Notes under the pieces: model-generated
Databases searched by the model: none
What the model saw: the letters and a program-made list of their open reading frames with translations, nothing else
What the model was told of the DNA's origin: nothing
Position numbers and translations under genes: made by a program
Part shown: one piece after another, positions 15,326 through 23,147 of the stretch
Numbering within the stretch: position 1 is the first letter of the stretch
Layout of the letters: each line of letters begins with the position of its first letter
Source of the DNA: Fusicatenibacter saccharivorans
Lineage (GTDB): Bacteria; Bacillota; Clostridia; Lachnospirales; Lachnospiraceae
Length of the DNA: 64,000 bases
Reading direction: 5' to 3'
NCBI RefSeq assembly: GCF_015557635.1
Contig: NZ_JADNOP010000018.1
Span: 1-64,000 of the forward strand

Positions 15326-15604
15326 TCAATCTGATTTTGATTGTTTCCAGCCACACCACTGCCCAGCCAGAAAGCACAGCAGGATATAAAGTATAAAACC
15401 TGCCACAAGCATCCTGACCGCTTCTGTGCCTGTCTCCTGTCCGAATCCATACCCTAAAACTGCTGTAATGCAGATGATCCCCGACAGGATATGAAATACC
15501 GTTGCCGACAGCCATGTGAAGAACATAACTACCAGTTGTATCATTGTCAGGCATATACGCACTGGCAGTAATACGATTTTCACAATAATTCTTACAACAA
15601 CCAT
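15326..15604 (-). CDS. Small two-to-three-pass membrane protein
   Basis: A 92-residue hydrophobic protein with segments IIVKIVLLPVRICLTMIQLV, MFFTWLSATVFHILSGIICI and MLVAGFILYILLCFLAG. The start ATG 15604 follows AAAGGGGTGG. Small membrane proteins with this opening (VVRIIVKIVLLPVR) recur in Tn4451-like and related elements. Role unknown. An overlapping frame (15318-15623) lacks membrane character and is not called. Confidence 0.55.
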   Translation of the reverse strand: MVVVRIIVKIVLLPVRICLTMIQLVVMFFTWLSATVFHILSGIICITAVLGYGFGQETGTEAVRMLVAGFILYILLCFLAGQWCGWKQSKSD

Positions 15605-15619
15605 GACTGTCCACCCCTT

Positions 15620-15799
15620 TCACTGTTTCAGATAACTACGATAGCTGTCTATCACAGAATCTGTCACACCGCTTTTGTAAATCTTTCGGATATCAACGAT
15701 TTTTTCATCTTTCAAAAGTTTCAGCCAGTCCAGTAAATCTTTTCTGCTGTTTGCAAAATTACAACATCTTCCGTCTGCATATTCAATCCAGTATCTCAT
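15620..15799 (-). CDS. Small hypothetical protein (59 aa)
   Basis: A 59-residue ORF, MRYWIEYADGRCCNFANSRK then DLLDWLKLLKDEKIVDIRKIY. It starts at ATG 15799 with GGAGGG seven bases upstream, and its stop lies 16 bases before the next start, so it fits the operon tightly. It resembles short beta-then-helix proteins found on such elements; no function known. Confidence 0.6.
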   Translation of the reverse strand: MRYWIEYADGRCCNFANSRKDLLDWLKLLKDEKIVDIRKIYKSGVTDSVIDSYRSYLKQ

Positions 15800-15808
15800 A
15801 AGTCCCTC

Positions 15809-16192
15809 CTACACATACACCAGTTCATTTAAAATAATTTCATCTACCCGGCTTCTTGCATTGTTTGCCCGGCTAACCCATTCCATCTGATCTCTGCTTT
15901 TCAATTCTTCCGTAATGCCTTCCTGCTCCATAATCTGTTCCATGAGGAAATCCCTGCGTTCCAAACACTGCTCATTCAGATCTGCGAGATACGTCCAGAG
16001 CTTACCACTCAATGTCAGATAGGAATACAAGCCACTCTTGTAATCTTTCAGATAGTTTCTGTGAAGACTTCCATAAAAACCAATCTCTCTTTTCTCTTCG
16101 GGTACTGCGATCAGTGGCAGATAGATTTCCCCGACAAGGATATAATCCAGACCATTACTGTTATCGTGAATGATTCTTTCTAATTTGCTCAT
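15809..16192 (-). CDS. tnpV: TnpV family transposon-encoded protein
   Basis: A 127-residue protein matching the TnpV pattern: YILVGEIYLPLIAVPEEKREIGFYGSLH, RNYLKDYKSGLYSYLTLSGKLWTYLADLN, MEQEGITEELKSRDQMEWVSRANNARS. TnpV proteins lie directly after tnpX in Tn4451-type elements and have no established role. Its start overlaps the recombinase stop by ATGA (16189-16192). Confidence 0.78.
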   Translation of the reverse strand: MSKLERIIHDNSNGLDYILVGEIYLPLIAVPEEKREIGFYGSLHRNYLKDYKSGLYSYLTLSGKLWTYLADLNEQCLERRDFLMEQIMEQEGITEELKSRDQMEWVSRANNARSRVDEIILNELVYV

Positions 16193-18072
16193 GCTGATGC
16201 AACTCCTTTCTTCGGTTCTGCTGGGGGAAGCAGTGATAGCGGAATGAACACACCTTTTGCAATATCTTCCTGCCGGATCTCTTCTTTTTTTGCATCCAGT
16301 TCGGCTTTCTTTTTTGCCTTTGTCCGTTCATAGTATTCCTGCTGCTTTCCATTTGCTTTTCTTCTCAGGTAATTCTGGTGAAGCCTGTCTTTTCTGGCTT
16401 CCCGTTTTTCCATTTCTTCAATTTCTTCCGGTGTCATTTTCACCTCACCGAAATGTGGCGGTAAATATCTGCCGATGAAGTTAAAATAGATTTCCACTTC
16501 CTGTGTCGTCTCAACGCTTCCTTTCCGGTCACGCTCATGCACCACAATCTTTTCTACAAATTCATTCAGCATGTAAGTGGTCAATTCCTCAAAATTTTGG
16601 TATTTATCAACCAGAGCAATAAACTTCTCCGCTGATCTGCGACCTTCTTCATAGCCTGATAATTCAGCTTCCATATCTGCAATTTCTGCCGACAAATCTT
16701 TCTGTTCTTTAGAATACTGTCCATCAAGAATCGCATAGCGTTCATCTGGCAGCTTGCCAAGAATATTGTCCTCATAAATTCTGCAGATCAGTTTTTCCAG
16801 TTCCTGCACACGCTTTTTTGCCTCTGCCAATCTGCTTTTCAATCTTGTGATCTCACTGGACTGCTGTGAAGTCTGTGCCTTTTTTACTGTCTCCAAAAAT
16901 TCTTCACGATTCAACTGTGAATACTCCGCAACAGCCTTTAAAAGTTCCTTAATCAGCTCCATAACCACATCAGCATTAATTCTGTGCTGTGTCTGGCAGA
17001 GTGTTCCAACCGGAACTTTAGAATATGCAGAACAAGTATATTGTGGTACTCGCTTGCCATTATTTACTCGATGGACATACATTTTGGAACCACAGTCTGC
17101 ACAATACATCAGACCTGTCAAGGGGTGGGCTTCTCCCCATCCATCTGGATATCTTCTCACATTGCTTCGGATTCTCTGTACATTGTCAAAAGTTTCCTGA
17201 TCTATAATGGCTTCCTGCGTGTTCTCAAACACCGTCCAATTATCTTCAGATACGTAATGGCTTTTCTTATCCTTGAAATGTTTTCTGGTCTTGAAGTTCA
17301 CTGTATGACCAAGATACTCTCTTTTCTTCAGAATGCCTGCAACAGTAGAAGAGCCCCAGCCATAAGGATCTTTGATTTCTTCTACTCTGCCTTTCCATAA
17401 TCCGGCATCTTTCTTTGCCATATGAACCGCTGGTATCTCAACCTTATCCTCTTTCAGTGCCTTGGCAATCTGATATGGTCCGTACCCATCCATTGTCATG
17501 TGAAAGATTCTCCGTACAACTACAGCTGCTTCTTCATCAACAATCCATACATTCGGGTCATCCTTGTCTTTCAGATACCCATATGGTGTTGTACTTGCCA
17601 CATGCTTGCCGGATTTTCCTTTCGCCTTGAAAGTGGATTTTATCTTTTTACTGGTATCCCTTGCATACCATTCATTCATGATATTTCGGAATGGAGTAAA
17701 ATCATCGTCCTCCCGGAAGCTGTCTACATTCTCGTTGACTGCAATCAGGCGGACATTCTTCTGTCGCAGCAATTCCATATATTGTCCGACTTTCAGATAA
17801 TCTCTTCCCATTCGGCTCATATCTTTAATCAGAATCGTTCCGACTTTCCCCGACTCTACTTCTTTCATCATGGCAAGAAAGCCTGGGCGATCAAATCTTG
17901 TACCGGAGATACCATCATCAGTAAAATGAACAAGATTGGTAAATCCATGTTCTTTTGCATATTGTTCCAGCAGTTTCTTCTGGTTTGAAATACTGTTGGA
18001 TTCCCCGTTTAATTCATCATCACGACTAAGACGTTCATACAACGCTGTCATGAATCCCTGTTTCTCTGTCAT
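16189..18072 (-). CDS. tnpX: Large serine recombinase (TnpX/TndX type)
   Basis: A 627-residue recombinase that would excise and integrate the element through a serine-linked intermediate. The resolvase domain has the catalytic serine in YERLSRDDEL (about residue 16), then GISGTRFDRPGF and IKDMSRMGRDYL. The recombinase domain follows (TPYGYLKDKDDPNVWIVDEE). A zinc ribbon (MYCADCGSKM then CSAYSKVPVGTLCQ) comes next, and then a coiled coil (SEITRLKSRLAEAKKRVQEL) and a basic tail. AGGAGG lies 10 bases before ATG 18072. By family rule, TnpX acts at GA-centred sites. Confidence 0.9.
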   Translation of the reverse strand: MTEKQGFMTALYERLSRDDELNGESNSISNQKKLLEQYAKEHGFTNLVHFTDDGISGTRFDRPGFLAMMKEVESGKVGTILIKDMSRMGRDYLKVGQYMELLRQKNVRLIAVNENVDSFREDDDFTPFRNIMNEWYARDTSKKIKSTFKAKGKSGKHVASTTPYGYLKDKDDPNVWIVDEEAAVVVRRIFHMTMDGYGPYQIAKALKEDKVEIPAVHMAKKDAGLWKGRVEEIKDPYGWGSSTVAGILKKREYLGHTVNFKTRKHFKDKKSHYVSEDNWTVFENTQEAIIDQETFDNVQRIRSNVRRYPDGWGEAHPLTGLMYCADCGSKMYVHRVNNGKRVPQYTCSAYSKVPVGTLCQTQHRINADVVMELIKELLKAVAEYSQLNREEFLETVKKAQTSQQSSEITRLKSRLAEAKKRVQELEKLICRIYEDNILGKLPDERYAILDGQYSKEQKDLSAEIADMEAELSGYEEGRRSAEKFIALVDKYQNFEELTTYMLNEFVEKIVVHERDRKGSVETTQEVEIYFNFIGRYLPPHFGEVKMTPEEIEEMEKREARKDRLHQNYLRRKANGKQQEYYERTKAKKKAELDAKKEEIRQEDIAKGVFIPLSLLPPAEPKKGVASA

Positions 18073-18220
18073 AGTCAGATGTCCTCCTTCCTTTGTTTAT
18101 TAATTGCCTGTTCTCATCCCATATCCGTTCCTGTACCGGGTTCTGATGTTTCCGGGACGTATTAACCAAAAAAGACACGCTGAATGCCTATTCAGTTCTG
18201 GTATCACTACGGGCAGGCTG

Positions 18221-18274
18221 TTTCGTTTTCAAGGTTCGTGTAAGAAGTAAAAAAGATTCTTACACTAAACGAAA
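18221..18274. repeat. Inverted repeat upstream of tnpX near the element end
   Basis: Outer arms TTTCGTTT / AAACGAAA (18221-18228, 18267-18274) and inner arms GTGTAAGAA / TTCTTACAC (18238-18246, 18257-18265) form one long stem. A second one, AAGAGACTTTTTAATCA / TGATTAAGAAGTCTCTT with one mismatch (about 18,440-18,505), lies beside the junction with virD4. They may be recombinase subsites or a regulatory hairpin. Confidence 0.45.
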
Positions 18275-18343
18275 TGCTCAGAGGTCTTTTTACAGCCCCC
18301 TTACTGCATCTTTTTTGATTTCGTGTCATCTTTTTAAAGTTCC

Positions 18344-19471
18344 TTACACAATCTCTGTACTGACGAAACAAAATACGGACATGTTTTGAAATTGTTTTTT
18401 ACAAAATACAATTTTGTTCTTTAAGGTAAAAAAATAAGCCTCAAGAGACTTTTTAATCATTTTGGAGCTCCAACTCTTTAAATTTGATTGATTAAGAAGT
18501 CTCTTCAAACTTACTACACCGCTGGCCAATTTGTACTTTTTATACTGTTTGACCGCGAAGCAATCCGGCTTGCGCTTTTCAAGCCCGGCAAACATATAGT
18601 CCACCGCGTTCATAAAGTCCTCGTCATCCTCCTTGACCTCCATGCCGGAAATCATATCCACAAGGGTATTCATGTTCCGATCCTCGGCAGGCCCCTCGAA
18701 AATGATGTAGGCAATCAGGGCACAGTACAAAAGCGTTTCCGATTTCGTCCAGAATGGATCGCCTTCCTTGCCTTCGCCCTTTGTGTTGGAAATCAGGGCA
18801 TCCACGAATTTCAGAATATCGGCCTCATTGCGGATATACGCCAGCGGGTTATAGTGCATGGATTTTGAAAAATCTATGCTGTTGAATACCTTGATTTTGT
18901 ACCCGCGTTTTTGCAGGAAACCCCCGACCTGTCCCAGCACACCGCCTTTGGGATCGACCACCACATAAGAGGAATGAGCCTGTAAAAGCTGGGGCGTGAG
19001 CCAGAAGCGGGTTTTGCCGGAGCCGGATGAGCCGATAATACAGCAATTCAGGTTTCGGGCATTTGCGGGGATTTTAGGGCGGGTGTTCATCGTGAGAAAC
19101 TCCGTCCCGGTCAAAATCATGTTGTTTTCAAACTTCGGATCGACAAACGGTTTGATGTCTTTTTCCGTTCCCCATCGAGCGCTGCCGTATTCTGCATCCC
19201 GCCGAAACTTCTTAGCGTTCTTGCTTTTGAAATAGATCAGCAGCCGGAAACCAACTGCGCCTACAATACCAACAAGCCAATCCAGCGGGGCAAGACCGGG
19301 TGCAAAGTCAGCAAAGGCCGGGCCAATCGTCTGGCCCAGTCCGATGAGCTTATGTGCAAAATCGTTACCCGCTGCCAGCCGGTAGGCCGTTCCCAGCTTG
19401 AGGAACGCCCACAGGATGAACAGATAGGGAATGTTCGGAATGAGATATTTTCTGATCTTATCTGTCCTCAT
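18344..19471 (-). pseudogene. virD4: VirD4/TraG-type coupling protein, truncated by insertion
   Basis: The ATPase that links the relaxosome to the type IV secretion channel in Tn1549/CD1115-type elements. Visible parts are two N-terminal membrane segments (YLFILWAFLKLG; PLDWLVGIVGAVGFRLLIYF), Walker A GSSGSGKTRFWLTP and VVDPKGG. Homology ends after VKQYKKYKLASG (about 18,518). The remaining 58 residues are foreign sequence from the Tn4451-like unit. Full-length relatives have about 600 residues, so the Walker B half is missing. Start ATG 19471 has AAAGGAGG; the frame to 19561 overlaps the gene before it. Function should be lost unless the inserted unit excises. Confidence 0.85.
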
Positions 19472-19937
19472 GGGCCACCTCCTTTGCACGTTCTTTCTGC
19501 TTCGGCTTTTCTTTGGAAAGCTGATCTGCCGCCTGTTGCAGTTGTTCCCGGATGGGAACACGGTTCGATTTTGCTTTGCTTAACACTTTCCGGGAATACT
19601 CAGAAAAGCAGGCGGTCATTGCGTCTGCCTGTCCAGCCTTGAAAAACAGCAGGTATTTGTCCGGCCCGGTTTTATAGAACGCATAGTCTACATTCCATTT
19701 CCGGGCCACGCGGTCAAAGGACTTGGTATCCCCGGATAGCTCAATGCTGTTGGTGGCTGTACCGTGGGCCATGAGCTTTCGCACACTTTGTTTTCCATGC
19801 GGTACTTGCCGCCCACGGTATGCCTTGCGGATCTTCCGGCCCACCATGCCCAGCACATACGCCAGTCCCCGCGCCGTCAGCTTGGTTGTTTTTACGGATA
19901 TGGCTATCGTGCGCCGGGAAATATCTTCATCAATCAG
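19458..19937 (-). CDS. DUF3801 (PcfB-like) conjugation protein with unusual start
   Basis: About 159 residues, beginning IDEDISRRTIAISVKTTKLTARGLAYVLGMVG. This N-terminus is conserved in the DUF3801/PcfB family, which partners VirD4. No ATG, GTG or TTG exists at the expected place: a TAA at 19938-19940 is followed by CTG (19937) and ATT (19934), with GGAGG 8 bases before the CTG. The first ordinary start is GTG 19856, which would remove the 27 conserved residues after the CTG. I therefore place the start at CTG 19937 with reserve. The stop overlaps virD4 by 14 bases. Confidence 0.65.
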   Translation of the reverse strand: MIDEDISRRTIAISVKTTKLTARGLAYVLGMVGRKIRKAYRGRQVPHGKQSVRKLMAHGTATNSIELSGDTKSFDRVARKWNVDYAFYKTGPDKYLLFFKAGQADAMTACFSEYSRKVLSKAKSNRVPIREQLQQAADQLSKEKPKQKERAKEVAHEDR

Positions 19938-19954
19938 TTACACCGCCTCCTTCC

Positions 19955-19975
19955 TTGGGACAATTTGTCTCGAAG
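19955..19975. repeat. GGGACA-N3-TGTCTCG motif, copy 1
   Basis: TTGGGACAATTTGTCTCGAAG between ardA and the DUF3801 gene. Near-palindromic; copies 2 and 3 are at 21294-21314 and 22320-22337. Confidence 0.5.
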
Positions 19976-19980
19976 TGCCA

Positions 19981-20694
19981 TCACCGATCCCCACGGTCTT
20001 TTTTCTGCATTTGACGGTAGCCCTCCAAAGAAGAACCGTCTATGATTTCCTGATAAACGGCCATTTGCTCCCGGATAGAGAGCTTCGGGAAAGAGAATAC
20101 CTTATGCTCCTTGGGAATATCCTGCAAGCCGTGATACACTTCCACGAAATGATCGCTTTCTTTGACAACATAGCCGCCCGGGGCAAAATGGCCGTTTTCG
20201 TGGATGCAGGCATCCCGGCCATACGCCTCATAATCGAAATACGGTTTTACCTGATCCGGCACATCCAACATTTCCAGATCGTCCACATAAATACGCCCCA
20301 GCGTTTCCTCATCGGATACGCCGGGGTAAAAGCCGTAACAGTCCAGATTTTGTGTCAGATTGATGATGTCCCGCACCGAAGAACAGTGATCGCCGCTGTC
20401 GAGGACGGCCTCCAGTGTTTCCAGCTCCGATGAGGTAAGCTCGGAAAGCAGGCAGGCCAGATGATTAAGCTCGTCCAGATTTTCATACTCGCTCAAATGG
20501 TCATAGAGCCCCAACACATCCCCATCGAAAGAGGTAATAAAAATTTCCTGATAGCGGACGCCATCCACGCCGATCCGTTTCAAGAGAGCCTCCACCTCCT
20601 GGGCGGTTGTGGGAAATTTCAGTGTTTCACCCACAAGCTGGCCCTCGCTGTACTTTCCGGCGTTGGTAACGTAGGCTTCAAACAGGGTTGCCAT
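19981..20694 (-). CDS. ardA: ArdA-like antirestriction protein
   Basis: A 237-residue, very acidic protein (SFDGDVLGLYDHLSEYENLDELNHLACLLSELTSSELE, YVDDLEMLDVPDQVKPYFDYEAYGRD). It matches ArdA, a DNA mimic that blocks type I restriction enzymes when a conjugating strand enters a new host. The ArdA core sits in residues 1 to about 190; the last 45 residues (FSFPKLSIREQMAVYQEII) are an extension seen in Tn1549-type homologues. Its ATG overlaps the stop of the preceding gene by one base, so translation is coupled. Confidence 0.82.
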   Translation of the reverse strand: MATLFEAYVTNAGKYSEGQLVGETLKFPTTAQEVEALLKRIGVDGVRYQEIFITSFDGDVLGLYDHLSEYENLDELNHLACLLSELTSSELETLEAVLDSGDHCSSVRDIINLTQNLDCYGFYPGVSDEETLGRIYVDDLEMLDVPDQVKPYFDYEAYGRDACIHENGHFAPGGYVVKESDHFVEVYHGLQDIPKEHKVFSFPKLSIREQMAVYQEIIDGSSLEGYRQMQKKDRGDR

Positions 20695-21035
20695 CAGCGG
20701 CGGCCCTGTCCCTTGACGGTCAGGATGCCCTCAAGGGTTGTTGCCGTAATTCCCAGCCGCTGGGCCACGGCGATGTCATTTTTCATGGCTTCGGTCATAC
20801 TGTGCCCGCAGACAACCAGCACATGGGAACGGCGGAGCAGGTCACGGCTCATGTCGATGCCGCTTTTATGCTCCTCGGGAACAGCATCGTTGAGAAACAG
20901 GGGCAAGTACAAAGGCGGACAAATAGGAGAAAAGCCTGCCTCATACACGGTGCGGCAATACTGCGCCGCCAGTTCTGCATTTTCGCTATCGCCGCCGAGC
21001 CATGCAGCGGTGATATAAGCAAGGGGTCGTTTCAT
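20694..21035 (-). CDS. DUF4406/DUF7768-type nucleotide-binding-like protein
   Basis: A 113-residue protein (RPLAYITAAWLGGDSENAEL, GFSPICPPLYLPLFLNDAVPEEH, MSRDLLRRSHVLVVCGHSMTEAMKNDI). The fold pattern resembles nucleoside 2-deoxyribosyltransferases (DUF4406/DUF7768). The family is frequent in Tn1549-type elements and phages, possibly acting on nucleotides in defence or counter-defence. The exact activity is unknown. Start ATG 21035 has GGAGGT upstream. Confidence 0.65.
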   Translation of the reverse strand: MKRPLAYITAAWLGGDSENAELAAQYCRTVYEAGFSPICPPLYLPLFLNDAVPEEHKSGIDMSRDLLRRSHVLVVCGHSMTEAMKNDIAVAQRLGITATTLEGILTVKGQGRR

Positions 21036-21109
21036 CGTTCATACCTCCGATATTTTAATAAGAAAGTTCAACCCAAACCCCACGCCCTTTCCCAGTCTTG
21101 GGAAAGGGG

Positions 21110-21271
21110 CGGCTCTGGAGGATATACCCCCGCCGCTTGCCGGGGAAATAGCACAGCCGGGGCAGACCGTCAAGGGCGAGCCGCCGAAAACGGCGGTGCG
21201 CTGCACCCTTGACGGCCCACTCCCGGCTGTACTAAAAAACAGGCGGCGACGGGGGATATATACCACCAGAG
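21110..21271 (-). ncRNA. Long imperfect hairpin between parB and the DUF4406-like gene
   Basis: Nearly the whole 160 bases fold on themselves. Outer arms are CTCTGGAGGATATACCCCCG / CGGGGGATATATACCACCAGAG, the middle arms ACAGCCGGG / CCCGGCTGT and CCGTCAAGGG / CCCTTGACGG, and the apex CCGCCG-AAAA-CGGCGG. Short hairpins flank it (TTTCCCAGTCTTGGGAAA; CGAGGGCGGGGCCCTCG). Nested pairing of this extent is not chance. It could be a transcript-processing or attenuator structure, or a single-strand DNA hairpin used in transfer. No known RNA family is recognised. Confidence 0.5.
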
Positions 21272-21293
21272 CCTCTGCGCGAGGGCGGGGCCC

Positions 21294-21314
21294 TCGGGAC
21301 AAAGTGTCTCGAAG
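21294..21314. repeat. GGGACA-N3-TGTCTCG motif, copy 2
   Basis: TCGGGACAAAGTGTCTCGAAG just after the parB stop, sharing GGGACA...TGTCTCGAAG with copy 1 at 19955. Confidence 0.5.
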
Positions 21315-21317
21315 TTG

Positions 21318-22766
21318 TTACTTGTCAAGTTCCTGCTTTTTCGGGGCTTTTGCCAGTTCCGGCGGCTGTTTTTCTTTCCAGTCATCCAGCAGGGACATAA
21401 TCTGTTCTTTCATTTTGGCGGGAGTGACCTCCTTGCCAAAATACTTTTCCAGTTCCGCAGTAGAAATAATCACGCCTCGATCCTCCTTTTTCTGTTCTGA
21501 TAAGATACCGTCAATGACATCGCCGTTAAGCTTGCCTTCCTTATCCAGCTCCCGAAGCCGTTTAGCCTGGGCCAGCGAGGGCGAAGCCTGCTCCCCGTCA
21601 ATGGAAACAGCAATAAGCCTCTGATTTTTCGGTTTGATGTAGGAAAGCTCCACGGCAGGCATGAAGCCCATCTTTTTATCGTCTACCTTATCCAGAAACT
21701 CCGGCACAAGGGAGTTGAGCCGCAAGTAGCGCATGACCTTTTTATAGTTCATTTCATGCGCCTCGCCTACAATCTCAACCGAGCGTTTCCCGACATCACC
21801 TTCCGCAACACCTTTCAGCCGCCCGCCCTGATGCTTGATGTCCTCAACCTCGAGTTCCAGCAGCGCGGCCAATTCGCTGGGGAGCATCCCGTCACGCTGC
21901 TTGTTGCTGTCCTTCATGGCCTGTACCGCTTCGTGGTCGGTCATTTCACGGACGATAAAGGGCATTTCCTCCAGTCCAGCCAGCTCACTGCCGTGGGTAC
22001 GGCGATGGCCCGCTACAATTTCATAGCCGTTTCCATCTTTCTCCGGGCGGGCAAGACCGGGAACCATTACACCGTTTACGCGGATAGAAGCAACGATTTC
22101 CTGCATCTTCGCATCGTCCCGTACCTTAAAGGGGTGCGGACGGAATGTGTGAAACGGATGAACCTCGGAAAGTTTCAGATAAACCAGCTTGCCTTCCTCA
22201 ACCGGGCGGGGCGGTGTAGTCGGCTCGGGAGCCGTCTGTTCCACAGCGGCAGTTTCCTTCAGTGCCGTATCCTGTGCGGGCTTAATGGGCTCCTTGGCAT
22301 CCAGGGCCTTTCCATCGCTTCGGGACACTTTGTCTCGTTTGGACGGCTTGGGCTTGTCAGGGGCCGCCTTATCCGCCTTGGGTGGGCGGCCCTTGCGGGC
22401 CCCAGCCGTTTTCTCCGCTTTCTGATTTTCAGTCGCAGCCTTTTCCGCTTTCGGCGGACGGCCACGGCGCGGCTTTTTCGGTTCCTCCGTATTGGCGGGC
22501 TGCGGTGTTTCTCCGGGGGCTGCCGCCTCTGGCGTTTCGGGGGTTTCCGCCTTTTCGACTTCGGCGCGGGCGTTCTGCCTCTTTTCCGCCATAAGTTCAT
22601 TGATTTTGTCAAAGGACACAACCACATCGCCGGACTCAGGTATGGCAGGCCCGGTCTGTTCCTGCTGGGGCTCAGACGCTGCGGCCTGTTCGGGTGTGAT
22701 GATAGGCTCGGCGGCCTCCGGGGAAATATTCTCCGCAGGGCCAGTATTCAATTTTTCATCGGCCAT
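21318..22766 (-). CDS. parB: ParB/RepB/Spo0J-family partition protein of the conjugative element
   Basis: A 482-residue protein. Residues 1 to about 190 are low-complexity Ala/Pro/Lys with two AT-hook-like GRPPKAxKAA motifs. The ParB nuclease-like domain follows (LKLSEVHPFHTFRPHPF, VNGVMVPGLARP, EIVAGHRRTHGSELAGL), then a DNA-binding HTH region (LPSELAALLELEVEDIKHQ, NYKKVMRYLRLNSLVPEF) and a helical tail. It should bind centromere-like sites and stabilise the element or regulate its genes. It is the first gene of the element; GGAGGATCG lies before ATG 22766. A ParA is not visible in the window. Confidence 0.85.
   Translation of the reverse strand: MADEKLNTGPAENISPEAAEPIITPEQAAASEPQQEQTGPAIPESGDVVVSFDKINELMAEKRQNARAEVEKAETPETPEAAAPGETPQPANTEEPKKPRRGRPPKAEKAATENQKAEKTAGARKGRPPKADKAAPDKPKPSKRDKVSRSDGKALDAKEPIKPAQDTALKETAAVEQTAPEPTTPPRPVEEGKLVYLKLSEVHPFHTFRPHPFKVRDDAKMQEIVASIRVNGVMVPGLARPEKDGNGYEIVAGHRRTHGSELAGLEEMPFIVREMTDHEAVQAMKDSNKQRDGMLPSELAALLELEVEDIKHQGGRLKGVAEGDVGKRSVEIVGEAHEMNYKKVMRYLRLNSLVPEFLDKVDDKKMGFMPAVELSYIKPKNQRLIAVSIDGEQASPSLAQAKRLRELDKEGKLNGDVIDGILSEQKKEDRGVIISTAELEKYFGKEVTPAKMKEQIMSLLDDWKEKQPPELAKAPKKQELDK
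22320..22337. repeat. GGGACA-N3-TGTCTCG motif, copy 3 (inside parB)
   Basis: TCGGGACACTTTGTCTCG lies within the low-complexity part of parB and encodes DKVSRS on the minus strand. Confidence 0.45.
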
Positions 22767-23147
22767 TTACGATCCTCCTTTTCGTTAAAGTTGCACAAAT
22801 TTGAACGCTAAAATTTTGTAGTTATTTTTGTGCCTCCTTTCCGTCTATCCACGCAAAAAAGCCGCCCGTTTTTCATGCCGGACGGCTTTTTGCGTAATGT
22901 GATAGATCAAATATTATTTTTTCTGGTTTGCAGGCTCCGAAAAGCCTTGTATTTACAGTGTTCCTAATAGGAAGTAATCATATGGTACTTACAATTCCAC
23001 GTTGTATGTGATAAACTATTATTGTCCATTTGGACTACCTTTACAATCCTTTTTACAACAAGTATACTTATTATATCGAAAAAATAATATGAAAATATCT
23101 GCAAAAATTATTAAAATATTGCCAAAACATAGCTGACTTTTACTGCT
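22767..23147. other. Gap holding the parB promoter region, a terminator and the element boundary
   Basis: No gene is seen. A bidirectional hairpin ACGCAAAAAAGCCG.. / ..CGGCTTTTTGCGT spans 22,851-22,895. Beyond it the sequence turns very AT-rich (about 22,900-23,130). The conjugative element must end within this stretch, since araC-like chromosomal coding begins at about 23,148. Confidence 0.5.
22851..22895. terminator. Bidirectional terminator at the element edge
   Basis: Arms ACGCAAAAAAGCCGCCCG and CGGACGGCTTTTTGCGT, with T runs on both strands. Confidence 0.65.

Larger units (their letters stand above)
10490..18518 (-). mobile_element. Tn4451-like element (tnpX/tnpV/tnpW) inserted in virD4
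   Basis: A set of co-oriented genes in Tn4451-like order: large serine recombinase TnpX-like, TnpV, small proteins, MobV relaxase (tnpZ position), primase, VapE helicase, TnpW. The right boundary is where the virD4 reading frame stops matching its family, about 18,518. The left boundary is not visible; it may lie beyond the vanZ-like gene or beyond the window, since the rest of virD4 is absent. Unlike Tn4451 it carries no resistance gene but has its own replication-type module (CHC2 primase plus VapE). Confidence 0.7.
18519..22950 (-). mobile_element. Terminal segment of a Tn1549-like integrative conjugative element
   Basis: Gene order parB, DUF4406-like, ardA, DUF3801, virD4 on one strand is the conserved start of Tn1549/CD1115-type conjugative elements. 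GC content is clearly higher than in the Tn4451-like unit next to it. The outer end must lie between the parB promoter and the araC remnant (about 22,900-23,150); no att repeat could be placed. The type IV secretion genes are not in the window. Confidence 0.7.

Noticed and set aside
21039-21302. Open frames through the long hairpin after parB
   Set aside because: They exist only because the GC-rich palindrome lacks stops; composition is not protein-like.
21756-22811. 351-codon frame antisense to parB
   Set aside because: Arg/Leu/Gly-rich mirror of the GC-rich parB sequence with no start signals; a typical antisense shadow.
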